From assembly GCA_044349205.1 (NCBI GenBank), contig JBIKRJ010000045.1, positions 1 to 13,927 on the forward strand: a stretch of 13,927 bases of DNA. The letters run 5' to 3'. The DNA is from UBA9547 sp044349205 (lineage in GTDB: Bacteria; Bacteroidota; Bacteroidia; Cytophagales; UBA9547). The notes beneath the pieces are model-generated. The model made no database searches. It saw nothing but the letters and a program-made list of their open reading frames with translations, and was not told the origin of the DNA. A program made the translations under genes and the position numbers. Of this stretch, positions 6,827-13,896 are shown piece by piece; within the stretch, counting starts at the first letter, position 1, and each line of letters starts with the position of its first letter.

Positions 6827-7303
6827 ATGGAAGAGCACCTAAAACAGGTGTATAAAAAAATAGCCAACTATTGTGCTTACCAAGAGCGTACGCACGAACA
6901 AGTACGGCAGCGCATTGAAAAACTTCAAATACTCTCCGACGATGCCGAACTTCTTATCTCCAAACTCATTTCGGACAACTATCTAAACGAAGAGCGATTT
7001 GCTAAGACTTACGCGGGTGGTAAGTTCAGGGTAAAACGTTGGGGCAGAAAACGCATTTTGATGGAACTGAAACGACGAAACTTAAGCGAATATTCCATTC
7101 GTTCTGCCATGAAAGAAATTTCAGAGACCGACTACAAAGAAACCTTGAAAACGCTTGCCTTGAAAAAAACCGACGAATTGTCGAAGAAAGAAAACAATAA
7201 GCTCATCGTAAAAAAGAAGCTCGTATTCTATCTTGTGCAGAAAGGATACGAGCCTGAATTGGTGTGGGAAATGGTAGGGAACTTAGCACCTTTCAAAGCA
7301 TAA
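6827..7303 (+). CDS. recX: Regulatory protein RecX
   Basis: Small basic modulator of recombinase RecA, inhibiting its filament growth and activity during DNA repair. The 158-aa protein is helical and highly charged, with the three-helix repeats typical of RecX. Visible signatures are CAYQERTHEQVRQRI (16-30) and DNYLNEERFAKTYAGGKF (50-67), followed by the Lys/Arg-rich stretch VKRWGRKRILMELKRR (69-84). recA is not in the window. The gene follows gatC by 15 AT-rich nt and is probably in the plsC-gatC-recX run. Its last 11 nt overlap the 3' end of the convergent PfkB-family gene. Confidence 0.93.
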   Translation: MEEHLKQVYKKIANYCAYQERTHEQVRQRIEKLQILSDDAELLISKLISDNYLNEERFAKTYAGGKFRVKRWGRKRILMELKRRNLSEYSIRSAMKEISETDYKETLKTLALKKTDELSKKENNKLIVKKKLVFYLVQKGYEPELVWEMVGNLAPFKA

Positions 7304-8213
7304 TTTCGAATTGTACCAAATCTACAAAGTCTTGCACACGGTTTTCTAATTCTTTTTCTGAAAGATTCACTATGCGCTCTGTTCCAAATTTTTCCACGCA
7401 AAAAGATGCCATTGCCGAACCGTATATCAGGGCTCTTTTCATGTTGTGAAAACTTATATCGTTTGTTTTCGCCAAATAACCGATGAAACCACCTGCAAAA
7501 GTATCGCCGGCACCAGTTGGGTCAAAAACATCTTCCAAAGGTAGTGCCGGTGCAAAAAACACTTGATTTTGGTTGAATAAAAGTGCTCCGTGTTCCCCTT
7601 TTTTGATAATTAGAAATTTAGGCCCCATGGCCAAGATTTTTTTGGCCGCTTTTTTCAAAGAGTATTCTTTTGAAAGAAGTCTTGCTTCTTCGTCGTTGAT
7701 AGAAAGTACATCGACCATTGAAATGGTTTCCATCAGATCGTCCCAGGCTATGTCCATCCAAAAGTTCATCGTGTCCATGACGATGAGTTGTGGCCTTTTG
7801 TCTAGTCGTTGAATAACAGTACGCTGTACAGAAGGAGCCAAATTACCCAACATCAAGAAATCGCAATCTTGGTACGCATCGGGAATTATGGGATCGAACG
7901 AACCCAACACATTCAGTTCTGTCACCAGCGTGTCACGGGTGTTCATGTCGTTGTGGTATTTTCCAGCCCAAAAGAAAGATTTTTCGTTTTCTTTAATTTG
8001 CAAACCCTCTGTGTCGATACCGTGGCTTTGTAGCAATTCGATGTCCGATTTTGGAAAATCGCCCCCAACAACCGCAACCAGATTTGCTTTTTGCGTGAAA
8101 TATGAAGATGAAAGAGATATATAGGTGGCAGCACCTCCAATAATTTTATCGGTATTTCCGAAAGGGGTTTCGATGGCATCAAAAGCAACAGAACCTACAA
8201 TTAATAAACTCAT
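7293..8213 (-). CDS. PfkB-family carbohydrate (ribokinase-like) kinase
   Basis: ATP-dependent sugar or nucleoside kinase of the ribokinase superfamily. The 306-aa protein opens with LLIVGSVAFDAI and a GG pair at 26-27 (substrate lid side). It carries NDEEA at 173-177 and the C-terminal signature DPTGAGDTFAGG at 231-242, where D237 is the expected catalytic base and GAG forms the anion hole. The substrate cannot be read from the sequence; close Bacteroidota relatives are usually annotated only as PfkB family. The start ATG at 8213 follows a TAAGTTTG element on the same strand. The gene is probably monocistronic: it converges on recX and diverges from the protease gene. Confidence 0.92.
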   Translation of the reverse strand: MSLLIVGSVAFDAIETPFGNTDKIIGGAATYISLSSSYFTQKANLVAVVGGDFPKSDIELLQSHGIDTEGLQIKENEKSFFWAGKYHNDMNTRDTLVTELNVLGSFDPIIPDAYQDCDFLMLGNLAPSVQRTVIQRLDKRPQLIVMDTMNFWMDIAWDDLMETISMVDVLSINDEEARLLSKEYSLKKAAKKILAMGPKFLIIKKGEHGALLFNQNQVFFAPALPLEDVFDPTGAGDTFAGGFIGYLAKTNDISFHNMKRALIYGSAMASFCVEKFGTERIVNLSEKELENRVQDFVDLVQFEIML

Positions 8214-8236
8214 GGTATTTCGTTTTATTCAAAAGC

Positions 8237-8244
8237 CAAACTTA
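8237..8244 (-). promoter_or_regulatory. PfkB-gene -7 element TAAGTTTG (minus strand)
   Basis: The minus strand reads GCTAAGTTTG, a TAnnTTTG match 24 nt before the kinase ATG and identical over 10 nt to the element before cysQ. No -33 TTG is seen at the expected distance. Confidence 0.5.
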
Positions 8245-8332
8245 GCCATTTTGTGCATAAAAGTGAGTGCTCTTTCTTAACTGTCTACTATTTCCTCTAA
8301 TTTCGTACTTGTACAATTTTTGGGAATGTTTG

Positions 8333-9862
8333 ATGAAGAATATTTGTACTATTTTTATGGTTTTGGTTTTGCTTCAGGAAGCCTTTTCCCAAGATGAAAT
8401 ACGTTGTATTCAGGGCGCAAAGGTTTCGGCAAGCGATGTGGCGCAGCCATACGAATTGGAGAAAAAGCAGAATGCGATAGCTGCCAAATCGAATTTAAGA
8501 ACGCAAAGTGAACTAGTATACAAAATACCCATCGTTTTTCACGTTGTGTACAACAATAGCAGTCAATACGTTACGTATGCTCAAGTTCAGAGCCAATTAC
8601 AAGTTTTGAATGCTGATTACAGGAGATTAAATTCAGATACTGGGCTTGCACCTTCGGTATTCAAAGCATTGGGTGCCGATGCGGGCATTGAATTTTGTTT
8701 GGCCAAACAAGACCCCAATGGCTTGCCTACTAGCGGAGTTACTTACACGATGTCGTCCAATTCGTCTTTTAGTTACGATACCGAAGATGTAAAAAATTCA
8801 AATACGGGGGGGAAGGACGCTTGGGACACCAAAAAATATTTGAACGTATGGGTTTGCAATTTGCAAGGGGGCATTTTAGGATATTACCCTTATCCCATGA
8901 ACATTGGCAATGCTACCGACGGTGTTGTAATCAATTTTAAAGCATTTGGAACGATAGGAAACTTGTCGCCCAATTTCAATCTTGGTCGTACCGCTACCCA
9001 CGAAATAGGCCATTGGTTTGGATTGTTTCATCCTTGGGGTGAGCCCAACGGAGCCGCTTGTTCTACCGATTTTGTGGACGATACACCACCCCAAGCAAGT
9101 TCTACTCCTTCCAATACAATCAATTGCCCTTCTTTTCCCTATGTTGATGCACAGTGCAACAATGGGCCCGATGGAAGAATATTTCCCACTTTTATGGACT
9201 ACACAAAAGATGCGTGTATGAATCTTTTTACTAAAGGGCAAGTACAAAGAATGCGCGAAACATTACTTGTAAAAAGGGCCTCTATTTTGGCTTCTGAAGG
9301 TTGTATACCCCCTTTTAAGTACGATGTGGGTTTGACCCAAATCTTGGTCGATACGACATCGGGCTGTATTATTCCCCAAAATGCACCCAAAGTATTGATT
9401 GTGAACATGGGTTCCGATACTGTGAGAAGTTATGTCATCGAACTCACGGTCAATGGTATTGTGAACACTTTTTCTTGGATAGGCATTTTGCCACCAGGTA
9501 AAGACACCACATGGACTTTTCAAAACATACTGTTTGATGAAGAAAAATTCTTGTTTGAGGCTAAAATTAAACTTATTTCGCCTTCCAGCGACCAAAACCT
9601 AAATAACGACTATCTGTCAAAGTCTTTCAGCTGCAACAGTCCATTAAGCATTTATCCCAATCCTGCTATCAACCTTTTGAAATTCAAAGGCAATACGCCA
9701 GTGGTTATTTCGGCTTCATTGTACAATTTGGCGGGAAAAGAAATGTTGAAGGTCGATTATCCGCGCGAAATAGATGTAAGTGCATTGCAACCAGGTTTTT
9801 ATCTAGGGGTTTTCGAAACCGCCCAAAATAAAATTCGACAACAACTCATTGTTATTCATTAA
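8333..9862 (+). CDS. Secreted M43-family (pappalysin/cytophagalysin-like) zinc metalloprotease with T9SS sorting domain
   Basis: Predicted extracellular zinc endopeptidase exported by Sec and then the type IX secretion system. From the ATG at 8333 the protein has 509 aa. A signal peptide covers about 1-20 (MKNICTIF..., likely cleaved after FSQ). The M43 catalytic domain carries the extended zinc motif HEIGHWFGLFH at 223-233 and the Met-turn FMDYT with M288. A region at about 325-432 without active-site motifs looks like a CARDB/Ig-like beta domain. The T9SS type A C-terminal domain starts at LSIYPNPA (438-445) and ends at residue 509. The frame is open back to 8267, but only the ATG at 8333 puts the signal peptide at the N-terminus. 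A one-mismatch -7 element (TAATTTCG, 8298-8305) lies upstream. Only 3 nt separate it from the glycosyltransferase gene. Confidence 0.93.
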   Translation: MKNICTIFMVLVLLQEAFSQDEIRCIQGAKVSASDVAQPYELEKKQNAIAAKSNLRTQSELVYKIPIVFHVVYNNSSQYVTYAQVQSQLQVLNADYRRLNSDTGLAPSVFKALGADAGIEFCLAKQDPNGLPTSGVTYTMSSNSSFSYDTEDVKNSNTGGKDAWDTKKYLNVWVCNLQGGILGYYPYPMNIGNATDGVVINFKAFGTIGNLSPNFNLGRTATHEIGHWFGLFHPWGEPNGAACSTDFVDDTPPQASSTPSNTINCPSFPYVDAQCNNGPDGRIFPTFMDYTKDACMNLFTKGQVQRMRETLLVKRASILASEGCIPPFKYDVGLTQILVDTTSGCIIPQNAPKVLIVNMGSDTVRSYVIELTVNGIVNTFSWIGILPPGKDTTWTFQNILFDEEKFLFEAKIKLISPSSDQNLNNDYLSKSFSCNSPLSIYPNPAINLLKFKGNTPVVISASLYNLAGKEMLKVDYPREIDVSALQPGFYLGVFETAQNKIRQQLIVIH

Positions 9863-9865
9863 TTT

Positions 9866-10885
9866 ATGGCTGAAATATTCTTGTGTTTTTCTTGGTCCTT
9901 GGTCATCTCTATGTTTGCGATACCCTCTATTGTGTATGTGGCCGAGGCAAAACAACTACTCAATTTTCCAAACGAACGCACAACCCATTTGAAATCGGTA
10001 CCACGACTAGGAGGCTTGGCAATTTTTGCGGGTTTTATTTCTGCCGTCATGATTTTTGGCACAGTCACCGAAGAAATACAACATCTATTGGCAGGTTGTT
10101 TGGTGTTGTTCTACATTGCCGTCAAAGACGACTTGGTACATGTTTCGGCTTTCAAAAAGTTTTTTGTGCAAATATTGGCTACTGGAATTTTGGTATTCTT
10201 GGGCGATTTTCGAATCACCAATTTTCAAGGGCTTTTTGGCTTGTATGAATTGGAGCTTGGAGCCAGTTTTGCATTTACTGTGGTGGTGATAACGGCCATC
10301 ACCAATGCCATTAATTTAATAGACGGGATAGATGGTTTGGCGGGCACTCTTGTGGTTACCATTATGTTGACGATTGCTTCGGTATTTTATTTTACAATTG
10401 CTGAACTACCGCTGGTATTGGTGGCGGTTTCCTTGGCAGGCGCTGTTTTGGGATTTTTGCGTTACAATTTCAATCGAGCCAAAATATTCATGGGCGACAC
10501 TGGCTCGCTTATATGTGGGTTGGTGATTGCTGCGTTGCTTGTAAAATTTACCGAAAAAGTACCCCATCCCAATGCACCTGTTTTGGCTATGAGCATAGTA
10601 TTTGTCCCAATCGTGGACACTATTCGAATTACCTTTTTACGCCTTTTCGATGGAAAATCTCCTTTTGTTTCGGATAAAAATCACATACATCATCGCCTAT
10701 TGTTTGCCGGTTTTTCTTCAATTCAAATTGTCATTTTATTGTCGGTTCTCAATTTGGCTGTTTTTCTCTTTTTTCTTTTCCTGACTCAAATAAGCATTAC
10801 CATCAGTTTTTTGATTTTTGGTTTACTTGTGTTGGCAGTTATTTCACTGTTTCAAATTCTGAAAGAAAAAGAGCCTGAGAATTGA
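9866..10885 (+). CDS. MraY/WecA/TagO-family undecaprenyl-phosphate glycosyl-1-phosphate transferase
   Basis: Multi-pass inner-membrane enzyme that transfers a sugar-1-phosphate (often GlcNAc-1-P) from a UDP-sugar to undecaprenyl phosphate, the first step of O-antigen, exopolysaccharide or teichoic-type glycan synthesis. The 339-aa protein has the family's cytoplasmic-loop motifs: KDD at 87-89, NLIDGIDGLAG at 150-160, FMGDTGS at 208-214 and KNHIHHRL at 271-278. About ten hydrophobic segments are present. The HIHH loop favours the WecA/TagO branch rather than MraY, where peptidoglycan precursor is the acceptor product. It starts 3 nt after the protease stop and overlaps the DUF4271 start by 4 nt (TTGA). 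Because T9SS cargo is often attached to an anionic lipopolysaccharide, a role in that glycan is possible here, but this is inference. Confidence 0.92.
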   Translation: MAEIFLCFSWSLVISMFAIPSIVYVAEAKQLLNFPNERTTHLKSVPRLGGLAIFAGFISAVMIFGTVTEEIQHLLAGCLVLFYIAVKDDLVHVSAFKKFFVQILATGILVFLGDFRITNFQGLFGLYELELGASFAFTVVVITAITNAINLIDGIDGLAGTLVVTIMLTIASVFYFTIAELPLVLVAVSLAGAVLGFLRYNFNRAKIFMGDTGSLICGLVIAALLVKFTEKVPHPNAPVLAMSIVFVPIVDTIRITFLRLFDGKSPFVSDKNHIHHRLLFAGFSSIQIVILLSVLNLAVFLFFLFLTQISITISFLIFGLLVLAVISLFQILKEKEPEN

Positions 10886-12000
10886 AAAATTGTGCCTCCA
10901 TATTAAAATCATTTGCCATGTTGGGCATGCTTTTAGTGGCTTTCGAAAGTCATTCACAAGTGCTCAAATACCTAAACAAAGATTGGTTGGTTTATAACCA
11001 AGCCTCCAAGTATTTGTACCCTTTTGTTACTGGCAACAAAGCCACACTTCCTTTGCATCAAAATTTGTATGCAAGCAAATACAAGGGCATGTATTTATTG
11101 GTAAAAACAACAAGTCCGGTTTCATTGTACACCAATAGTCAGTACACCATCGAATGCCCTACCCACCGCACTTTAGCCCTTTCGATAGACAGTTTGGCGA
11201 TTGGAAAGAGTGAGCCATTGTTGTTGAGTTTTTATGGAACATTCAATCAGACCTTGATAGATTCTTTGGCAATTTCAAGCGAGAAAGAAATAACGTATAA
11301 AATGTATGTGCACAACCTAAATGTACCTCAAGAAAGAGAGGGAAGCATGGCAAGGAGTTATTTTGCTCTTTTGCTTATGGGCGGTTTTTTGACTTTTGTG
11401 TTGGTAAAAAACAGTTATGTGAAAATATTTGATTATTACTTTGGTTTTTTGAGCCTTTTCAAGGAAAGCCCATCTGATTTTTCAAGTTCAAGAGCCACTT
11501 TCGATAGCTACAACTTTGCGTTTCTCTTTTTAGGGGTCATTTTTTTTGCATTGGCTTGTATCGCTTTCCCTATTTTCAATCATTATGTCAACCAGTCATT
11601 TCTTACTTTTTTTGGACAATTGGTGTATTTGATAGTGGCTGTCATTTTCTTTTATGTTGTCAAATACATCGTCATTTATATCACTTCGTGGCTTTTCTCG
11701 ATAAATAAATTTTCTACCTCTCATTTTATATGCTTCATAAGAGTATCGGTCACTTGGGCTTCCACATTGCTTTTGTTGGCTATGCTTAACTTCAGCAATG
11801 TGACTTGGGCATCGCCGCTTTTGTTGCCGGCTTTTGTGTTTTCCTCATTATTTTACCTCACTTTAACTTCAGTGAAAGTATCGTTACTGATAAATCGTGT
11901 GGCAAAAGTTAGTACACTGTACCTTATTTCCTATCTTTGCATCACAGAATGGCTTCCTTACCTTGTAATTGTGAAGCTTTATATGGTTTACTTTTATTAA
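10882..12000 (+). CDS. DUF4271 family membrane protein
   Basis: 372-aa protein of unknown function. It has a signal-like N-terminus (about 1-26, ending ESHSQ), then about 125 residues of mixed polar sequence likely outside the cytoplasm. Six hydrophobic segments follow at roughly 158-176, 211-232, 243-272, 283-302, 308-336 and 343-370. The membrane part with YLCITEWLPYLVIVK near the C-terminus resembles DUF4271, a Bacteroidota-restricted family commonly found beside hemD, as here. The TTG start at 10882 overlaps the stop of the preceding gene as TTGA. The next ATG, at 10918, would cut the signal peptide short, so TTG is preferred. A short internal duplication (TWASTLLLLA at 291-300, TWASPLLLPA at 308-317) is visible. 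Its tight packing with hemD and a T9SS gene suggests a coordinated role, but no mechanism can be read. Confidence 0.85.
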   Translation: MKNCASILKSFAMLGMLLVAFESHSQVLKYLNKDWLVYNQASKYLYPFVTGNKATLPLHQNLYASKYKGMYLLVKTTSPVSLYTNSQYTIECPTHRTLALSIDSLAIGKSEPLLLSFYGTFNQTLIDSLAISSEKEITYKMYVHNLNVPQEREGSMARSYFALLLMGGFLTFVLVKNSYVKIFDYYFGFLSLFKESPSDFSSSRATFDSYNFAFLFLGVIFFALACIAFPIFNHYVNQSFLTFFGQLVYLIVAVIFFYVVKYIVIYITSWLFSINKFSTSHFICFIRVSVTWASTLLLLAMLNFSNVTWASPLLLPAFVFSSLFYLTLTSVKVSLLINRVAKVSTLYLISYLCITEWLPYLVIVKLYMVYFY

Positions 12001-12010
12001 TTTGGTTGAA

Positions 12011-12802
12011 ATGAGTGTGCAAGCTTCTCCCGACTTTATCAAAGAAAGGCTTAAAAAGGTACAATCGATACTAATTTCCCAACCTGCTCCTTCAGATGAA
12101 AAATCGCCGTACTACCATTTGCGCGATGACTACAGTTTGAAAATAGATTTCAAACCATTTATTAAGGTAGATGTGGTCGATAACAAGGAGTTTCGGAAAC
12201 AGAAAATAGACATTCTTGCCCACACCGCGATTATTTTCACAAGTAAAAATGCGGTCGATCATTTCTTTACCATTTGCAAAGAAATGAAAATCGAAATGCC
12301 TGCCGACATGAAATATTTTTGTGTCACAGAGCAAACAGCAAATTATCTTCAGAAGTATATATTGGTGCGCAAGCGCAAAGTTTTTTATGGTCAAAAAACT
12401 GCTTCCGATTTGTTTGATGTGTTCAAAAAACAAAAGACGGAAAAATACCTTTACCCATGTTCTGAAATACGCAAAGATGCAATTCCAGAACATTTGCGGA
12501 CAAATGGCTACACGTTCGACGAAGTCGTGATTTACAAAACCGTGAGTGCCGATTTGTCGTCCATCAATCCGCTTCAATACGACATCATAACTTTTTTTAG
12601 CCCTTCGGGTGTCACTTCTTTGCTTTCCAATTTTTCGGATTTCAAACAAGGTGAAATAAGGATTGCCGCTTTCGGCCCTACCACTGCCAAGGCAGTAACA
12701 GAAGCAGGTTTGACACTTGACATTGAAGCACCGCTGCCCAATGCCCCTTCTATGGCAGGTGCACTAGAACTGTATGTAAGAAAAGCCAACAACATTAAAT
12801 AA
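12011..12802 (+). CDS. hemD: Uroporphyrinogen-III synthase HemD
   Basis: Cyclises hydroxymethylbilane to uroporphyrinogen III with inversion of ring D, in the cytoplasmic heme/siroheme pathway. The family is poorly conserved, but its landmarks are present in the 263-aa product: ILISQP (20-25), IIFTSKNAV (74-82), YPCSEIRKDAIPEHL (148-162), VVIYKTV (172-178), ITFFSPSGV (193-201) and AFGPTTAKAV (220-229). The ATG at 12011 is preferred to an in-frame TTG at 12002, which only adds three residues. It follows DUF4271 by 10 nt and precedes the PorP/SprF gene by 6 nt, with no other heme gene nearby. The Bacteroidota-typical pairing with DUF4271 supports the identification. Catalytic competence cannot be proven from sequence because HemD lacks invariant catalytic residues. 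Confidence 0.88.
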   Translation: MSVQASPDFIKERLKKVQSILISQPAPSDEKSPYYHLRDDYSLKIDFKPFIKVDVVDNKEFRKQKIDILAHTAIIFTSKNAVDHFFTICKEMKIEMPADMKYFCVTEQTANYLQKYILVRKRKVFYGQKTASDLFDVFKKQKTEKYLYPCSEIRKDAIPEHLRTNGYTFDEVVIYKTVSADLSSINPLQYDIITFFSPSGVTSLLSNFSDFKQGEIRIAAFGPTTAKAVTEAGLTLDIEAPLPNAPSMAGALELYVRKANNIK

Positions 12803-12808
12803 AGCTAC

Positions 12809-13759
12809 TTGAGGCAGTTATTTATCATACTTGCCTTCATTTTTCCGTATAGTCTTTTGGCTCAACAAGATCCTCAGTTTAGCCAGTATATGATGAATCC
12901 CTTCATTTGGAATCCATCTTTTTCCGCTCTAAAAGACGACTACACTTTGAGTGCGCACCATCGGTCTCAATGGGTAGGCTATTCTCCCAGCAATTCGGCC
13001 GATAAAATATCTCCTCCCTCTACACAACTTTTCACCTTTACAGCACCCTTGAAAAAAATGAATAGTGGTGCTGGTTTCGGTTTAATGAACGACAACCTTG
13101 GTCCAGTTAGGAATTTGAACGCCACATTTTCTTATGCCTACGGCATTCGTTTAGGAACTGGAAAATTGGTCGGTGGATTGGGTATTGGGGTTCAATCTAT
13201 GTACATAAACACCGATTTGTGGCGACCTGAAAACACAAACGATCCTTTGCTTGCGCCTTCAGGAATAGAAAATAAAATAAACCCCAATGCAAAACTCGGT
13301 TTTGGGTATGCAACCGAGCGACTATTTGTTGGCTTTTCGGTGAACAATGTTATCACTCCAACTTTTACTTTCAAATCTGATCGTTTGAAAAATAGGCTTG
13401 AAAGACACTATTATTTACAAGCCTCCTATCAAATTCTTCTTTCTGAAAGGGTCACATTGCAACCGAGTGCCATATTTAAAGTTGTGGAGAATGTTCGTTC
13501 TGCCGAGTTTAGTTCACTCATTTTTTTGGACAATCTTTGGACGGGCTTGGCATACAGGACATCCGATGCCCTTACAATGCTTGTTGGTACGTGTATTTTC
13601 CCCGATAAATCGTTAAAGGTAGGTTACAATTTAGACCTTAGTGTTATTAATAAATCCGCTAAATCGCTTACTAGCCACGAGATTTTTCTTTCATACAATT
13701 TAGCTTCTTTTTTGGATAATAGAAAGCCTATAATTCGCACTCCAAGGTTCAGGTACTAG
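12809..13759 (+). CDS. PorP/SprF-family type IX secretion system outer-membrane protein
   Basis: Predicted outer-membrane beta-barrel of the PorP/SprF family, which works in type IX secretion and in anchoring secreted proteins such as gliding adhesins. The 316-aa protein has a signal peptide at about 1-18 (cleavage likely after LLA). It then has the family hallmark QQDPQFSQYMMNPFIWNPS at 19-37, many alternating beta-strand-like segments, and a C-terminal aromatic residue (PRFRY) as in many outer-membrane barrels. The start is a TTG at 12809; the next in-frame ATG is at residue 28, beyond the signal peptide, so TTG must be used. It lies 6 nt after hemD and is last in the five-gene run. The family has many paralogs per genome. 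Whether this is the core PorP gene depends on the genes beyond the right edge. Confidence 0.92.
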   Translation: MRQLFIILAFIFPYSLLAQQDPQFSQYMMNPFIWNPSFSALKDDYTLSAHHRSQWVGYSPSNSADKISPPSTQLFTFTAPLKKMNSGAGFGLMNDNLGPVRNLNATFSYAYGIRLGTGKLVGGLGIGVQSMYINTDLWRPENTNDPLLAPSGIENKINPNAKLGFGYATERLFVGFSVNNVITPTFTFKSDRLKNRLERHYYLQASYQILLSERVTLQPSAIFKVVENVRSAEFSSLIFLDNLWTGLAYRTSDALTMLVGTCIFPDKSLKVGYNLDLSVINKSAKSLTSHEIFLSYNLASFLDNRKPIIRTPRFRY

Positions 13760-13896
13760 TTAAATTTCTATAATACAGTATATTAGGATAATTTTCTTTT
13801 TTACCAACTTAAATAATTCCAACACAAAACAAGATATATTCATAAGTTTTCAAAGCATTTTTTATACTTTTTGAATAATTATTTTAAATATTTTGC
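13760..13896. other. AT-rich noncoding gap after the PorP/SprF gene
   Basis: Very AT-rich sequence without a plausible gene. An imperfect AT-only dyad (TAATA at 13771-13775 against TATTA at 13781-13785) is followed about 10 nt later by a T-rich stretch. It might be a weak terminator, though its stem would be unstable. A near-match -7 element with one extra T (TACTTTTTG) is at 13864-13872. Confidence 0.4.

Noticed and set aside
8267..8332. Longer N-terminus for the M43 protease
   Set aside because: It would put 22 residues before a standard signal peptide; the ATG at 8333 gives a normal signal sequence.
12092..12649. 185-codon open frame on the minus strand
   Set aside because: It lies wholly antisense to hemD, has no recognisable domain and a composition typical of a shadow frame.
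13864..13872. TACTTTTTG as a second promoter in the right-hand gap
   Set aside because: It has one T too many for TAnnTTTG and no -33 partner; the element at 13920-13927 fits far better.
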